Shown here piece by piece: positions 9,142-17,248 of a DNA stretch of 64,000 bases; the first letter of the stretch is position 1; each line of letters opens with the position of its first letter. The stretch is from the NCBI RefSeq assembly GCF_013433315.1, contig NZ_WXVV01000019.1, positions 91,183 through 155,182 of the forward strand, in the 5' to 3' direction. The DNA is from Pseudomonas crudilactis (GTDB taxonomy: Bacteria; Pseudomonadota; Gammaproteobacteria; Pseudomonadales; Pseudomonadaceae). Made by a program: the position numbers and the translations under genes. Below the pieces are notes generated by a model. That model made no database searches, was not told where the DNA came from, and saw only the letters and a program-made list of their open reading frames with translations.

Positions 9142-9780
9142 TCAATCGTCCGATGTTTTGTGTTTGTACTCGCACAGGTCTTCAATTCGGCAGCTACCGC
9201 ACCGCGGCTTGCGGGCCAGGCACACATAGCGCCCATGGAGAATCAGCCAGTGATGAGAGTCGAGCAGAAATTGTCTGGGTACAAACTTCATCAGCTTGTT
9301 TTCCACTTCGACCACGTTCTTGCCGGGAGCGATGCCGGTCCGGTTGCTGACGCGGAAGATGTGCGTGTCGACGGCCATGGTCAACTGGCGAAAGGCTGTA
9401 TTGAGTACCACATTGGCAGTTTTGCGACCGACGCCAGGCAAGGCCTCAAGCTCTTCACGCGTTTGTGGCACTGCACCGCCGTGACGTTCGACCAGCAAGC
9501 GGCAGGTCTCGATGACGTTCTTGGCCTTGCTGTTGTAGAGGCCGATGGTCTTGATGTACTCGGACAGCCCTTCGACGCCCAGCGCATGGATCGCTGAAGG
9601 CGTGTTGGCGACCGGAAACAGCTTCGCTGTCGCTTTGTTGACACCGACGTCGGTCGATTGCGCTGAAAGAATCACCGCAATCAGCAGTTCGAAAGGCGAG
9701 GTATAGGCCAGTTCGGTTTTCGGCTCGGGGTTGTCCTCGTGCAGTCGACGAAAAATCTCAAGACGTTTTGCGGCATTCAT
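9142..9780 (-). CDS. nth: Endonuclease III (DNA glycosylase/AP lyase)
   Basis: 212 residues, the E. coli length (211). Removes oxidised pyrimidines. The helix-hairpin-helix with catalytic lysine is in LPGVGRKTANVVLN, the catalytic aspartate in AVDTHIFRVSNR, and the C-terminal [4Fe-4S] loop follows the C-x6-C-x2-C-x5-C pattern (CLARKPRCGSCRIEDLC). The start at 9780 overlaps rnfE by four bases; a longer frame to 9822 lies inside rnfE. Linkage of nth to rnf genes is widespread in gamma-proteobacteria. Confidence 0.97.
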   Translation of the reverse strand: MNAAKRLEIFRRLHEDNPEPKTELAYTSPFELLIAVILSAQSTDVGVNKATAKLFPVANTPSAIHALGVEGLSEYIKTIGLYNSKAKNVIETCRLLVERHGGAVPQTREELEALPGVGRKTANVVLNTAFRQLTMAVDTHIFRVSNRTGIAPGKNVVEVENKLMKFVPRQFLLDSHHWLILHGRYVCLARKPRCGSCRIEDLCEYKHKTSDD

Positions 9781-10358
9781 GGGCGATGCGTTTCCTTGAA
9801 AATAGAGTTCGAACCGGTCCACGCCTGACGAGCTGCGAGCAGCAACCCCAACAAAATCAAAGCGCCGGGAACCAGGGCTGCCAAATGCAGCCCGTCACTG
9901 AAAAAGACCAGACCTTGCCAGTGTTCAAACAGGCCTTGCCCGAGGGTTCCCCGGCCCGCGAGTTCTCGTAGCCCGGCAAGTATCAGCATCAAAACGCCAA
10001 GTCCGGCGCCGAGTCTGAGGCGCTCGGTCAGCGTCTGGCGGAAAAATCCATGGTGCTCCAGCACCATGCACTGCAGCCCGATCAGGCCAGCGTATAGACC
10101 AAACGCCTGGTGCCATGGCAAGAACCAGCGTTGCACGAAGATCTCTGCACAACTGGTCAACGTGGCCGCGAGCAACAAACTCGCCAGCAATGTACTTGCC
10201 CTCGAGACGTGCCCTCGCAACGGTGCCATGCAAAAGCCATATGCACCGGCCACAGTGATGAACATCAAAGCGGCTACCAGCGCACCCGCCAGTGAGCTGG
10301 TTGTGCCCAGCAGGATTACCAGCGTCAATGAGTGCGACAGGTTTGCCATCCGCTTCAT
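9777..10358 (-). CDS. rnfE: Electron transport complex subunit RnfE
   Basis: 193 residues, almost all hydrophobic, with about six transmembrane helices. RnfE and RnfA are homologous membrane subunits of the Rnf/Rsx complex and carry a shared iron-sulfur centre in the membrane. Visible: GTTSSLAGALVAALMF, YGFCMAPL and SCAEIFVQRW, whose cysteines sit where the membrane cluster ligands lie. Shorter than typical RnfE (about 210-230). Overlaps rnfG and nth by four bases at each end. Confidence 0.85.
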   Translation of the reverse strand: MKRMANLSHSLTLVILLGTTSSLAGALVAALMFITVAGAYGFCMAPLRGHVSRASTLLASLLLAATLTSCAEIFVQRWFLPWHQAFGLYAGLIGLQCMVLEHHGFFRQTLTERLRLGAGLGVLMLILAGLRELAGRGTLGQGLFEHWQGLVFFSDGLHLAALVPGALILLGLLLAARQAWTGSNSIFKETHRP

Positions 10359-10960
10359 GGTTCGCTCCCCAGCAACGCCGTCCGATGGGCATCGAAGTAG
10401 CGCAACGCGTCATGGATCGCGTTGATCGCCGCGCGGGACGTAATCGTCGCCCCGGCTATCTGATCGAATTGGCCTTGATCCTTTTTCAGAGCCCAACCGG
10501 TATCCGTCGGCTCATTACTGGATTTGCCGGTGAATGCCCCAAGCCAGGCATTCGGCCAGTCACCCAGATGTCCGCCGAGCGCTGGTGTTTCATTTTGCTT
10601 GAGGGGCTTTACACCCAGCAGTCTTCCCTGGGCATCAATGGCGATCAGTAACTCGACAGTACCCGTATAACCTTGGGACTGGCTACGCAGCAACACAGCT
10701 ACCGGTTGCCCAGCCTGGGTCGCGCGATAGCCACCGGTCAGCGTGCTATGGGGCAAGGCAATATCCGCCAATGGCAGCGGCTGCTCCAGCGGTTGATTGT
10801 CGTAACTATTGATTGCGAGCACATCGAGCAGTTTGTCGCTGTCGATCAGGCGTTGCTCGGCGGCAATCTGCGGGGCATTGCTGCGTTGTACCAGATACGT
10901 CGTACCGGTGCCGACAATGGTCAGCAGCAGCAGGGTGAGTGTACTCGTCAATCGGTTCAT
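10355..10960 (-). CDS. rnfG: Electron transport complex subunit RnfG
   Basis: 201 residues. One N-terminal membrane anchor (MNRLTSTLTLLLLTIVGTG) and a periplasmic FMN-binding domain. FMN is attached to a threonine in the S/A-GAT-x-T/S motif, here IAGATITSRA (about residue 175). Residues KPLKQNETPALGGHLGDW are typical. The start at 10960 overlaps rnfD by four bases; the longer frame to 11065 runs into rnfD coding sequence. Confidence 0.92.
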   Translation of the reverse strand: MNRLTSTLTLLLLTIVGTGTTYLVQRSNAPQIAAEQRLIDSDKLLDVLAINSYDNQPLEQPLPLADIALPHSTLTGGYRATQAGQPVAVLLRSQSQGYTGTVELLIAIDAQGRLLGVKPLKQNETPALGGHLGDWPNAWLGAFTGKSSNEPTDTGWALKKDQGQFDQIAGATITSRAAINAIHDALRYFDAHRTALLGSEP

Positions 10961-11940
10961 GGCGTCGTCCGTGCTTGCCGGCTCACGGCAAAACGTTCCA
11001 GTGCCGGTACGCAGAGATTCATCAGCAATACCGCAAACGCAACACCGTCCGGGTACCCACCCCACGTACGAATCAGATAAGTCAGCAAACCGACGCCAAC
11101 ACCGAAAAGCAGCCGGGCGAGCGCGCTTCTGGCGCCGGACACTGGTTCAGTGATGATGAAAAATGCGCCGAGCATGGTTGCGCCGCTCAGCAGGTGAAAC
11201 ACTGGCGAGCCGTGAGAGTCGGAGCCTGAGCCATTCCAGCACAGCAGACTGACCACCAACAGGCTGGCGAGCATACCGACCGGCGCGTGCCAGCCGAACA
11301 CTCGCCGTTGCAGCAAAAACAGCCCGCCAACCAGAAACGCCAGATTCGCCCATTCCACGCCATGTCCGCCGAATTGGCCGAAGGCCGGGTTGGCGGCGAA
11401 GAGTTCATCGATGGTCAGGCTTTTGTTGATGCGCAGGGTGTCCAGCGCCGTGGCCTGCACCCAGGCATCCGGGGCCTGCCGTGGGTTGAATACCTGCTGG
11501 ACGGCGTCGAGCAGATTCATTCCGTGAGCAGGCCATTGCGTCATCGGCTGCGAGAACATCACGATCGCCAGGGCAAAACCGAGCATGGCCGGGTTGAACG
11601 GATTTTTGCCTACGCCGCCGTACAGGTGTTTGCCAAACAGCAGGCCCGAAGCGATCGCGACCACTGTCAGCCACCAAGGGCAATATGGCGGCAAGGCTGC
11701 GGCAAGCAGCGTTGCACTGACCAGCGCGCTGCCGTCGCTCAGGGTGAGCCGCAACGGTTGCCGGCGCAGGCGGGTGATACCGGCCTCGACCACCAACGCA
11801 GTACTGGCGGACAGGATCAGATTGATCAACAAGCCCCAACCGTAAAACCAGAACAGCGCCAGCAGCCCCGGCAACGTCGCCAGCAGTACCAGCTTCATCG
11901 CCTGTTGCAGGCGATCGTCCGGCGCCTCAAGGGGCGACAT
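10957..11940 (-). CDS. rnfD: Electron transport complex subunit RnfD
   Basis: 327 residues, polytopic membrane protein of the RnfD/NqrB family. FMN is covalently bound through the threonine of SGATM in HLLSGATMLGAFFIITEP. KHLYGGVGKNPFNPAMLG is the other family signature. The start at MSPLEAPDD (11940) overlaps the end of rnfB by 14 bases, leaving no room for an rnfC between them. Confidence 0.93.
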   Translation of the reverse strand: MSPLEAPDDRLQQAMKLVLLATLPGLLALFWFYGWGLLINLILSASTALVVEAGITRLRRQPLRLTLSDGSALVSATLLAAALPPYCPWWLTVVAIASGLLFGKHLYGGVGKNPFNPAMLGFALAIVMFSQPMTQWPAHGMNLLDAVQQVFNPRQAPDAWVQATALDTLRINKSLTIDELFAANPAFGQFGGHGVEWANLAFLVGGLFLLQRRVFGWHAPVGMLASLLVVSLLCWNGSGSDSHGSPVFHLLSGATMLGAFFIITEPVSGARSALARLLFGVGVGLLTYLIRTWGGYPDGVAFAVLLMNLCVPALERFAVSRQARTTP

Positions 11941-13135
11941 GATCTTGCACCTGGCGCTCGGCGTCTTGCAGGCGGGCGCGGGCCTTGTCGAGCATTTCTG
12001 TGGGCGTGTCGGCGCGCCGTTCAAGTTTGTTGAGGTCCGCGCGGGCGTAGGCCAATTCGGTTTTCAACTGGCGAAGCTGGCTGTCGATCGGACGTTTTTC
12101 GACACGCACCAGGTCAGGCAACGGCTGATCGCTTGTGGCTTCGGCGGCGTGAAGGGCCTGCTCGGCATCGCTTAATGCTCGTTCCAGCGCGGCGATCTGC
12201 TCCGGCGCCGCTTCGGCGGTTTGGGCTTTTTTCAGTTCGGCGCGGCGCATGGCCAACTGGATCTTCGCCCGTTTCAGATCGGCGTCTTTGGCAGGGGCAG
12301 GCACTGTGGGTGCTGGCGGAGCGCTGCTTTCAACGGCCGCCAAAGCCCGCTCGGCCGCTTCGAATTGCTGCTGCAACACGATTAATTGCGCCTGCTGCTC
12401 GAAGGTCGGCGGATGGCCGAAGGCCTTCAGCGATTTGTGCAGTTGCGCACGGCTCATGGCCACATCGATCTTGGCTTTCTTCAGCGCCGCATCCGCAGTC
12501 GCCGCTTTCTGTGCACGCACCCGCTCGAGCGCAGCCTGCACCGGATTGCTTGCAGTCACTTCAGGTTGCGCCGCCCGTTTCGCTCGGGTTTCACGCTCAG
12601 CCTGTTTCTGTTGTTCTTCGCGTTGAAGACGGTCATTGCGTCGCTCAAAGCGTTGACGTGCGTGATCACGTTTAACGGCGCGAGCGCGTTGCTCGTCGAG
12701 ATTGAAGGCCAGACCTCCCACCACCGGCAATGTGCCGAGCGGCAGCGGGTGCATTTCAATGCAATCCACCGGGCACGGCGCAACACACAAGTCGCAACCG
12801 GTGCATTCGTCAATGATCACCGTGTGCATCAGTTTCGCCGCGCCGACAATCGCGTCGATCGGGCAGGCCTGGATGCACTTGGTGCAGCCGATGCATTCGG
12901 CTTCGCGGATGAACGCCACTTGCGGCGGCGCTGCGCCGCGACTGATGTCCAGTTCCAGCACCGGCACTTTCAACAGTTCAGCCAGGGCGGCGATGGTTTC
13001 GTCACCGCCCGGCGGGCACTTGTTGATCGGCTCGCCTGCGACGATGCCCTGCGCATACGGCTTGCATCCGGGATGGCCGCATTTGCCGCACTGGGTCTGC
13101 GGCAGAAGGGCATCGATGCGTTGAATCAGACTCAT
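11927..13135 (-). CDS. rnfB: RnfB with no anchor and a long repetitive tail
   Basis: 402 residues, about twice the usual RnfB. Residues 1-50 hold the [4Fe-4S] domain (C16, C19, C24, C40); 78-125 a two-cluster ferredoxin (C81/84/87/91, C111/114/117/121). The usual N-terminal hydrophobic anchor is missing: the protein begins MSLIQRIDALLPQTQCG. After about 145 comes a charged, alanine-rich, coiled-coil-like tail with three repeats of about 65 residues (LKKAKIDVAMSRAQL at 218, LKRAKIQLAMRRAEL at 287, LRQLKTELAYARADL at 354). Similar repeats are the hallmark of the RnfC C-terminus, and rnfC itself is absent. Overlaps rnfA by four bases. Confidence 0.9.
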   Translation of the reverse strand: MSLIQRIDALLPQTQCGKCGHPGCKPYAQGIVAGEPINKCPPGGDETIAALAELLKVPVLELDISRGAAPPQVAFIREAECIGCTKCIQACPIDAIVGAAKLMHTVIIDECTGCDLCVAPCPVDCIEMHPLPLGTLPVVGGLAFNLDEQRARAVKRDHARQRFERRNDRLQREEQQKQAERETRAKRAAQPEVTASNPVQAALERVRAQKAATADAALKKAKIDVAMSRAQLHKSLKAFGHPPTFEQQAQLIVLQQQFEAAERALAAVESSAPPAPTVPAPAKDADLKRAKIQLAMRRAELKKAQTAEAAPEQIAALERALSDAEQALHAAEATSDQPLPDLVRVEKRPIDSQLRQLKTELAYARADLNKLERRADTPTEMLDKARARLQDAERQVQDHVAP

Positions 13136-13701
13136 GTTTTGATCAGTCCACTGAATCCGAGAAAAATCACTGCGATCAAACCGGCGCTGATCAGATCGAT
13201 CGGCAAGCCGCGAAAGGGCAGGGGAATATCGTTGTCGGCCGTACGGTCACGCAAATCCAGGAACAGGCTCAGCACCAGCCAGAAACCCAGCCCGGCACCG
13301 AGACTCAGCGCTGTCGCCTGCAGCAGGCCCCGATCGTTTTGCGCGTTGATCAGTGCCAGCCCGAGCACACCGGCGTTGCCCAGCAACAATGGCCATAGAC
13401 CGTCGAACGGCAGACCCGGCAGCCAGCGTGTCAACAGTTTCAGCAGCGGCGCAATCAGCAAGACGCTCAACGGCAGAAACACAAACAGGCGCAGCGCCTC
13501 AATTTGCAACGGCACCAACAGCCAATGCCAGATCGCATAACCAGCCACACCGACAACCAGCATCAGACACAACGTCGCCAGCCCCAGCGCATGCACCTGT
13601 CGACGACTGCCCGCCAACAGCGGATCGACGCCCAGCGGCCAGTGCAACACGAAGTTGTTGAGCAGCGCAGCACTGACAAGCGTTAGCACGAGTTCGGTCA
13701 T
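13132..13701 (-). CDS. rnfA: Electron transport complex subunit RnfA
   Basis: 189 residues, six predicted transmembrane helices. RnfA is the partner of RnfE in the membrane core. LVSAALLNNFVLHWPLG at the start is the family signature, though the cysteine that usually follows NNFVL (NFVLxxxLG.CP) is replaced here, and few cysteines remain: the main one is in LATLCLMLV. First gene of the operon rnfA-B-D-G-E-nth-PA3496-like, all joined by 4-14 base overlaps until nth. Confidence 0.88.
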   Translation of the reverse strand: MTELVLTLVSAALLNNFVLHWPLGVDPLLAGSRRQVHALGLATLCLMLVVGVAGYAIWHWLLVPLQIEALRLFVFLPLSVLLIAPLLKLLTRWLPGLPFDGLWPLLLGNAGVLGLALINAQNDRGLLQATALSLGAGLGFWLVLSLFLDLRDRTADNDIPLPFRGLPIDLISAGLIAVIFLGFSGLIKT

Positions 13702-13761
13702 GGTTCTGCCGGTGAAACGGGTGGGTGTCTCATAAGGTTAGGCATTATCCGGCCAGATATG

Positions 13762-13798
13762 AAAAATCCCACAGGCATGCCGGGCACGCCTGTGGGAT
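13762..13798 (-). terminator. metG terminator
   Basis: An 11-bp stem (ATCCCACAGGC and complement) with an 11-base loop, followed on the minus strand by five T, about 20 bases after the metG stop. It also sits just ahead of rnfA. Confidence 0.85.
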
Positions 13799-13815
13799 CA
13801 ATTGACCGCCAGCTG

Positions 13816-15867
13816 TTACTTGATGCGCTGACCCGGCTTGGCGCCGCTGTCCGGGCTCAGCAGGTAGATTTCTTCACCTCCAGGACCGGCCGCCATCACC
13901 ATGCCTTCGGAGATACCAAACTTCATTTTCCGTGGCTTGAGGTTGGCGATCATCATGGTCAGGCGACCATCGAGCTTGGACGGATCCGGGTAGGCGCTCT
14001 TGATGCCCGAGAACACGTTGCGTTGCTCGTCACCGATATCCAGTGTCAGGCGCAGCAGCTTGTCAGCACCTTCGACATGTTCGGCCTTGACGATCAGCGC
14101 GACGCGCAGGTCGATTGCGGCAAAGGCGTCGAAGTCGATTTCCGGCGACAGCGGATCCTTGGCCAGTTCGCCATTGCCGGCCGGAGCAGCGGCACCGGTG
14201 TCGGTCTGGCTGGCGGTGAGGTCTTCTTTCGAGGCGTCGCTCATGGCTTGCACTTTTACCGGGTCGATGCGGGTCATCAACGGCTTGAATTCGTTCAACT
14301 GGTGGTTGGCCAGCAGCGTGGTGTGGTCGTTCCAGGTCAGCGGGGCGACGTTGAGGAACGCCTCGGCATCGGCGGCCAGCAGCGGCAGCACCGGTTTGAG
14401 GAAGATCACCAGTTGGCGGAACAGGTTGATGGCGGTGGCGCAGATCGCCTGGACTTCATCCTGCTTGCCTTCCTGCTTGTTCAACGACCATGGCGCCTTG
14501 TCGGCGATCCAGGCGTTGGCGCGGTCGGCGAGGGCCATGGTTTCACGCATGGCGCGGGCGAAGTCGCGGGCTTCATAGGCGTCGGCAATGCTTGGCGCGG
14601 CGGCGATGAACGCCTCGGTCAGCTCTGGCGCGGCATTGGTGTCGACCAGCAGGCCGGCGTTGCCTTTTTGAATGAAACCGGCGCAACGGCTGGCGATGTT
14701 GACCACTTTGCCGACCAGGTCGGAGTTGACCTTCTGCACGAAGTCTTCGAGGTTCAGGTCGAGGTCATCAACGCCACGACCGAGTTTGGCCGCGTAGTAG
14801 TAGCGCAGGTATTCCGGCGACAGGTGATCCAGATACGTACGCGCCTTGATGAATGTGCCGCGCGACTTGGACATCTTCTGGCCGTTGACGGTCAGGTAGC
14901 CGTGCACGTTGATGCCGGTCGGCTTGCGGTAGCCCGCGCCTTCGAGCATCGCTGGCCAGAACAGCGCGTGGAAGTTGACGATGTCCTTGCCGATGAAGTG
15001 GTACAGCTCGGCGGTGGAGTCCTTGCCCCAGAACGCGTCGAAGTCCAGCTCCGGCGTACGGTCGCAGAGGTTCTTGAAGCTGGCCATGTAGCCGATCGGC
15101 GCATCCAGCCACACGTAGAAATACTTGCCCGGCTCGCCCGGAATCTCGAAACCGAAGTACGGCGCATCGCGGGAGATGTCCCACTGCTGCAGGCCGGCGT
15201 CCAGCCATTCGGCGATCTTGTTGGCGACGGCGTCTTGCAGGGTGCCGCTGCGGGTCCAGGTCTGCAGCATTTGCTGAAAGTCTGGCAGTTTGAAGAAGAA
15301 GTGCTGGGAATCCTTGAGCACCGGGGTGGCGCCGGAGATGGCCGACTTCGGATCCTTCAGATCGGTCGGTGCGTAGGTCGCGCCGCATTTTTCGCAGTTG
15401 TCGCCGTACTGGTCTTCAGTGCCACATTTCGGGCAGGTGCCCTTGATGAAGCGGTCGGCCAGGAACATTTTCTTTTCCGGGTCGAAATACTGGGTGATCG
15501 AACGTTGGGCGATGTGCCCGGCGTCACGCAGCTTGATGTAGATCTGGCTCGACAGCTCACGGTTTTCTTCGGCGTGAGTGGAGTGGAAGTTGTCGAAATC
15601 GACCAGGAACTCGGCAAAGTCGGCGCTGTGTTCAGCCTGCACATTGGCGATCAGTTGTTCCGGGGTGATGCCTTCCTTTTCCGCGCGCAGCATGATCGCC
15701 GAACCGTGGGCGTCGTCGGCGCAGACGTAAATGCATTGATTGCCGCGATGCTTCTGGAAGCGCACCCACATATCGGTCTGGATGTATTCCAGCATATGGC
15801 CAAGGTGAATCGAACCGTTGGCGTAGGGCAGGGCGCTGGTGACGAGGATCTTGCGTGGTTCGGACAT
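13816..15867 (-). CDS. metG: Methionyl-tRNA synthetase
   Basis: 683 residues. Class I synthetase: the HIGH-type motif appears as SIHLGHMLE near residue 20 and KMSKSRG as the KMSKS loop (about 335). The zinc-knuckle insertion has CPKCGTEDQYGDNCEKCG (about 148-165). The C-terminal 110 residues (from DFDAFAAIDLRVALIVKAE) are the EMAP/Trbp111-like tRNA-binding and dimerisation domain. Complete. Divergent from apbC across a 155-bp region, a conserved arrangement. Confidence 0.98.
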   Translation of the reverse strand: MSEPRKILVTSALPYANGSIHLGHMLEYIQTDMWVRFQKHRGNQCIYVCADDAHGSAIMLRAEKEGITPEQLIANVQAEHSADFAEFLVDFDNFHSTHAEENRELSSQIYIKLRDAGHIAQRSITQYFDPEKKMFLADRFIKGTCPKCGTEDQYGDNCEKCGATYAPTDLKDPKSAISGATPVLKDSQHFFFKLPDFQQMLQTWTRSGTLQDAVANKIAEWLDAGLQQWDISRDAPYFGFEIPGEPGKYFYVWLDAPIGYMASFKNLCDRTPELDFDAFWGKDSTAELYHFIGKDIVNFHALFWPAMLEGAGYRKPTGINVHGYLTVNGQKMSKSRGTFIKARTYLDHLSPEYLRYYYAAKLGRGVDDLDLNLEDFVQKVNSDLVGKVVNIASRCAGFIQKGNAGLLVDTNAAPELTEAFIAAAPSIADAYEARDFARAMRETMALADRANAWIADKAPWSLNKQEGKQDEVQAICATAINLFRQLVIFLKPVLPLLAADAEAFLNVAPLTWNDHTTLLANHQLNEFKPLMTRIDPVKVQAMSDASKEDLTASQTDTGAAAPAGNGELAKDPLSPEIDFDAFAAIDLRVALIVKAEHVEGADKLLRLTLDIGDEQRNVFSGIKSAYPDPSKLDGRLTMMIANLKPRKMKFGISEGMVMAAGPGGEEIYLLSPDSGAKPGQRIK

Positions 15868-16022
15868 GTGGGGCTTCGCTACTTGATGAAACGGAGGTCG
15901 GCCACTATAAAGCGCCGGGCAAGATATTTCACCTCTGCAAATCGTTGCCAGGCATGCCGTCCGGAGGATAGAAGGGGTAGGATACCCGCCATCTTTTCCC
16001 AGTCTTGTTATCGGAGTTGCCC

Positions 16023-17117
16023 ATGAGTGCCGTCACTCGCGCAGCGGTGGAAGCCGTCCTCAGCCAATACACCGACCCTTACCTGAACCAGGATCCGGTC
16101 AGCGCCGGTTGCGTGAAGAACATCGAGATCGTCGGTGATCGCGTCAACGTGCAGCTGGAAATCGGTTACGCCGCCGGTCTGTTCAAGAGCGGCTGGGCGC
16201 AACTGCTGCAACTGGCCATCGAAAACCTCGATGGCGTGACCGCGGCGAAAGTCGAGATCAACACCGTGATCGCCGCACACAAGGCGCAGGCGCAGATTCC
16301 GGGGCTGGCCAACGTCAAGAACGTGGTCGCCGTGGCGTCGGGCAAGGGCGGTGTGGGCAAGTCGACCACCGCCGCCAACCTCGCTCTGGCCCTGGCCCGT
16401 GAAGGCGCCAAGGTCGGTATTCTCGACGCCGATATCTACGGCCCGAGCCAAGGCATCATGTTCGGCATCCCCGAGCGCACCCGCCCGGAGGTCAAGGATC
16501 AGAAGTGGTTCGTGCCGCTCAAGGCGCACGGCGTAGAAGTCATGTCGATGGCGTTCCTGACCGACGACAACACGCCGATGGTCTGGCGCGGGCCGATGGT
16601 CTCGGGCGCCTTGCTGCAACTGGTCACGCAAACCGCGTGGGGCGATCTCGATTATCTGGTGATCGACATGCCGCCAGGCACTGGCGATATCCAGCTGACC
16701 CTGGCGCAGAAAGTCCCGGTGGCCGGCGCGGTGATCGTCACCACGCCACAGGATCTCGCATTGCTCGACGCGCGCAAAGGCGTGGAAATGTTCCGCAAGG
16801 TCAACATTCCGGTGTTGGGCGTGGTGGAAAACATGGCCGTGCACATCTGCTCGAACTGCGGGCATGCCGAGCATCTGTTCGGTGAGGGCGGTGGTGAGAA
16901 ACTCGCGACCCAATACGGCGTAGAGCTGCTGGCTTCGCTGCCGCTGTCGATGCTGATCCGCGAGCAGGCCGATGGCGGCAAGCCAACGGTGATCGCCGAG
17001 CCTGACAGCCAGATTGCCATGGTCTATCAGGAACTGGCCCGTCACGTCGGCGCACGGATCGTGTTGCAGGAAGCCGCTACCCCGGCGATGCCTAACATCA
17101 CCATCAGCGACGATTGA
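16023..17117 (+). CDS. apbC: Iron-sulfur cluster carrier ApbC/Mrp
   Basis: 364 residues. P-loop NTPase of the Mrp/NBP35 family that transfers [Fe-S] clusters to apo-proteins. An N-terminal MIP18-like domain (1-85) precedes the deviant Walker A GKGGVGKST (107-115). DADIYGPSQ follows, then the cluster-binding CxxC in HICSNCGHAEH in the C-terminal half. The start at 16023 follows CGGAGTT; an upstream in-frame codon at 16005 is less likely. Divergent from metG. Confidence 0.97.
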   Translation: MSAVTRAAVEAVLSQYTDPYLNQDPVSAGCVKNIEIVGDRVNVQLEIGYAAGLFKSGWAQLLQLAIENLDGVTAAKVEINTVIAAHKAQAQIPGLANVKNVVAVASGKGGVGKSTTAANLALALAREGAKVGILDADIYGPSQGIMFGIPERTRPEVKDQKWFVPLKAHGVEVMSMAFLTDDNTPMVWRGPMVSGALLQLVTQTAWGDLDYLVIDMPPGTGDIQLTLAQKVPVAGAVIVTTPQDLALLDARKGVEMFRKVNIPVLGVVENMAVHICSNCGHAEHLFGEGGGEKLATQYGVELLASLPLSMLIREQADGGKPTVIAEPDSQIAMVYQELARHVGARIVLQEAATPAMPNITISDD

Positions 17118-17140
17118 TCAATCAGCAATACCGATAACCC

Positions 17141-17230
17141 TGTAGGAGTGAGCCTGCTCGCGATAACGGTCGATCATTCAACTCATTTGTTGAATGTTAA
17201 TCCGCTATCGCGAGCAGGCTCACTCCTACA
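17141..17230. repeat. REPIN: inverted pair of GTAGGAGTGAGCCTGCTCGC units
   Basis: Two REP units in inverted orientation about 40 bases apart, outer ends TGTAGGAGTG and CACTCCTACA. Sits between convergent apbC and the SDR gene, where PAO1-like gene order switches from the PA3481 to the PA4389 block. Confidence 0.9.
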
Positions 17231-17248
17231 TTTGTTTTGTGTTGGCAG

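Noticed and set aside
11900..11960. Possible rnfC remnant between rnfB and rnfD
   Set aside because: The two genes overlap by 14 bases, so there is no sequence left for a remnant outside the rnfB tail.
13759..16026. 755-codon open frame antisense to metG
   Set aside because: metG on the other strand has all synthetase motifs; the antisense frame is a GC/codon-bias artefact.
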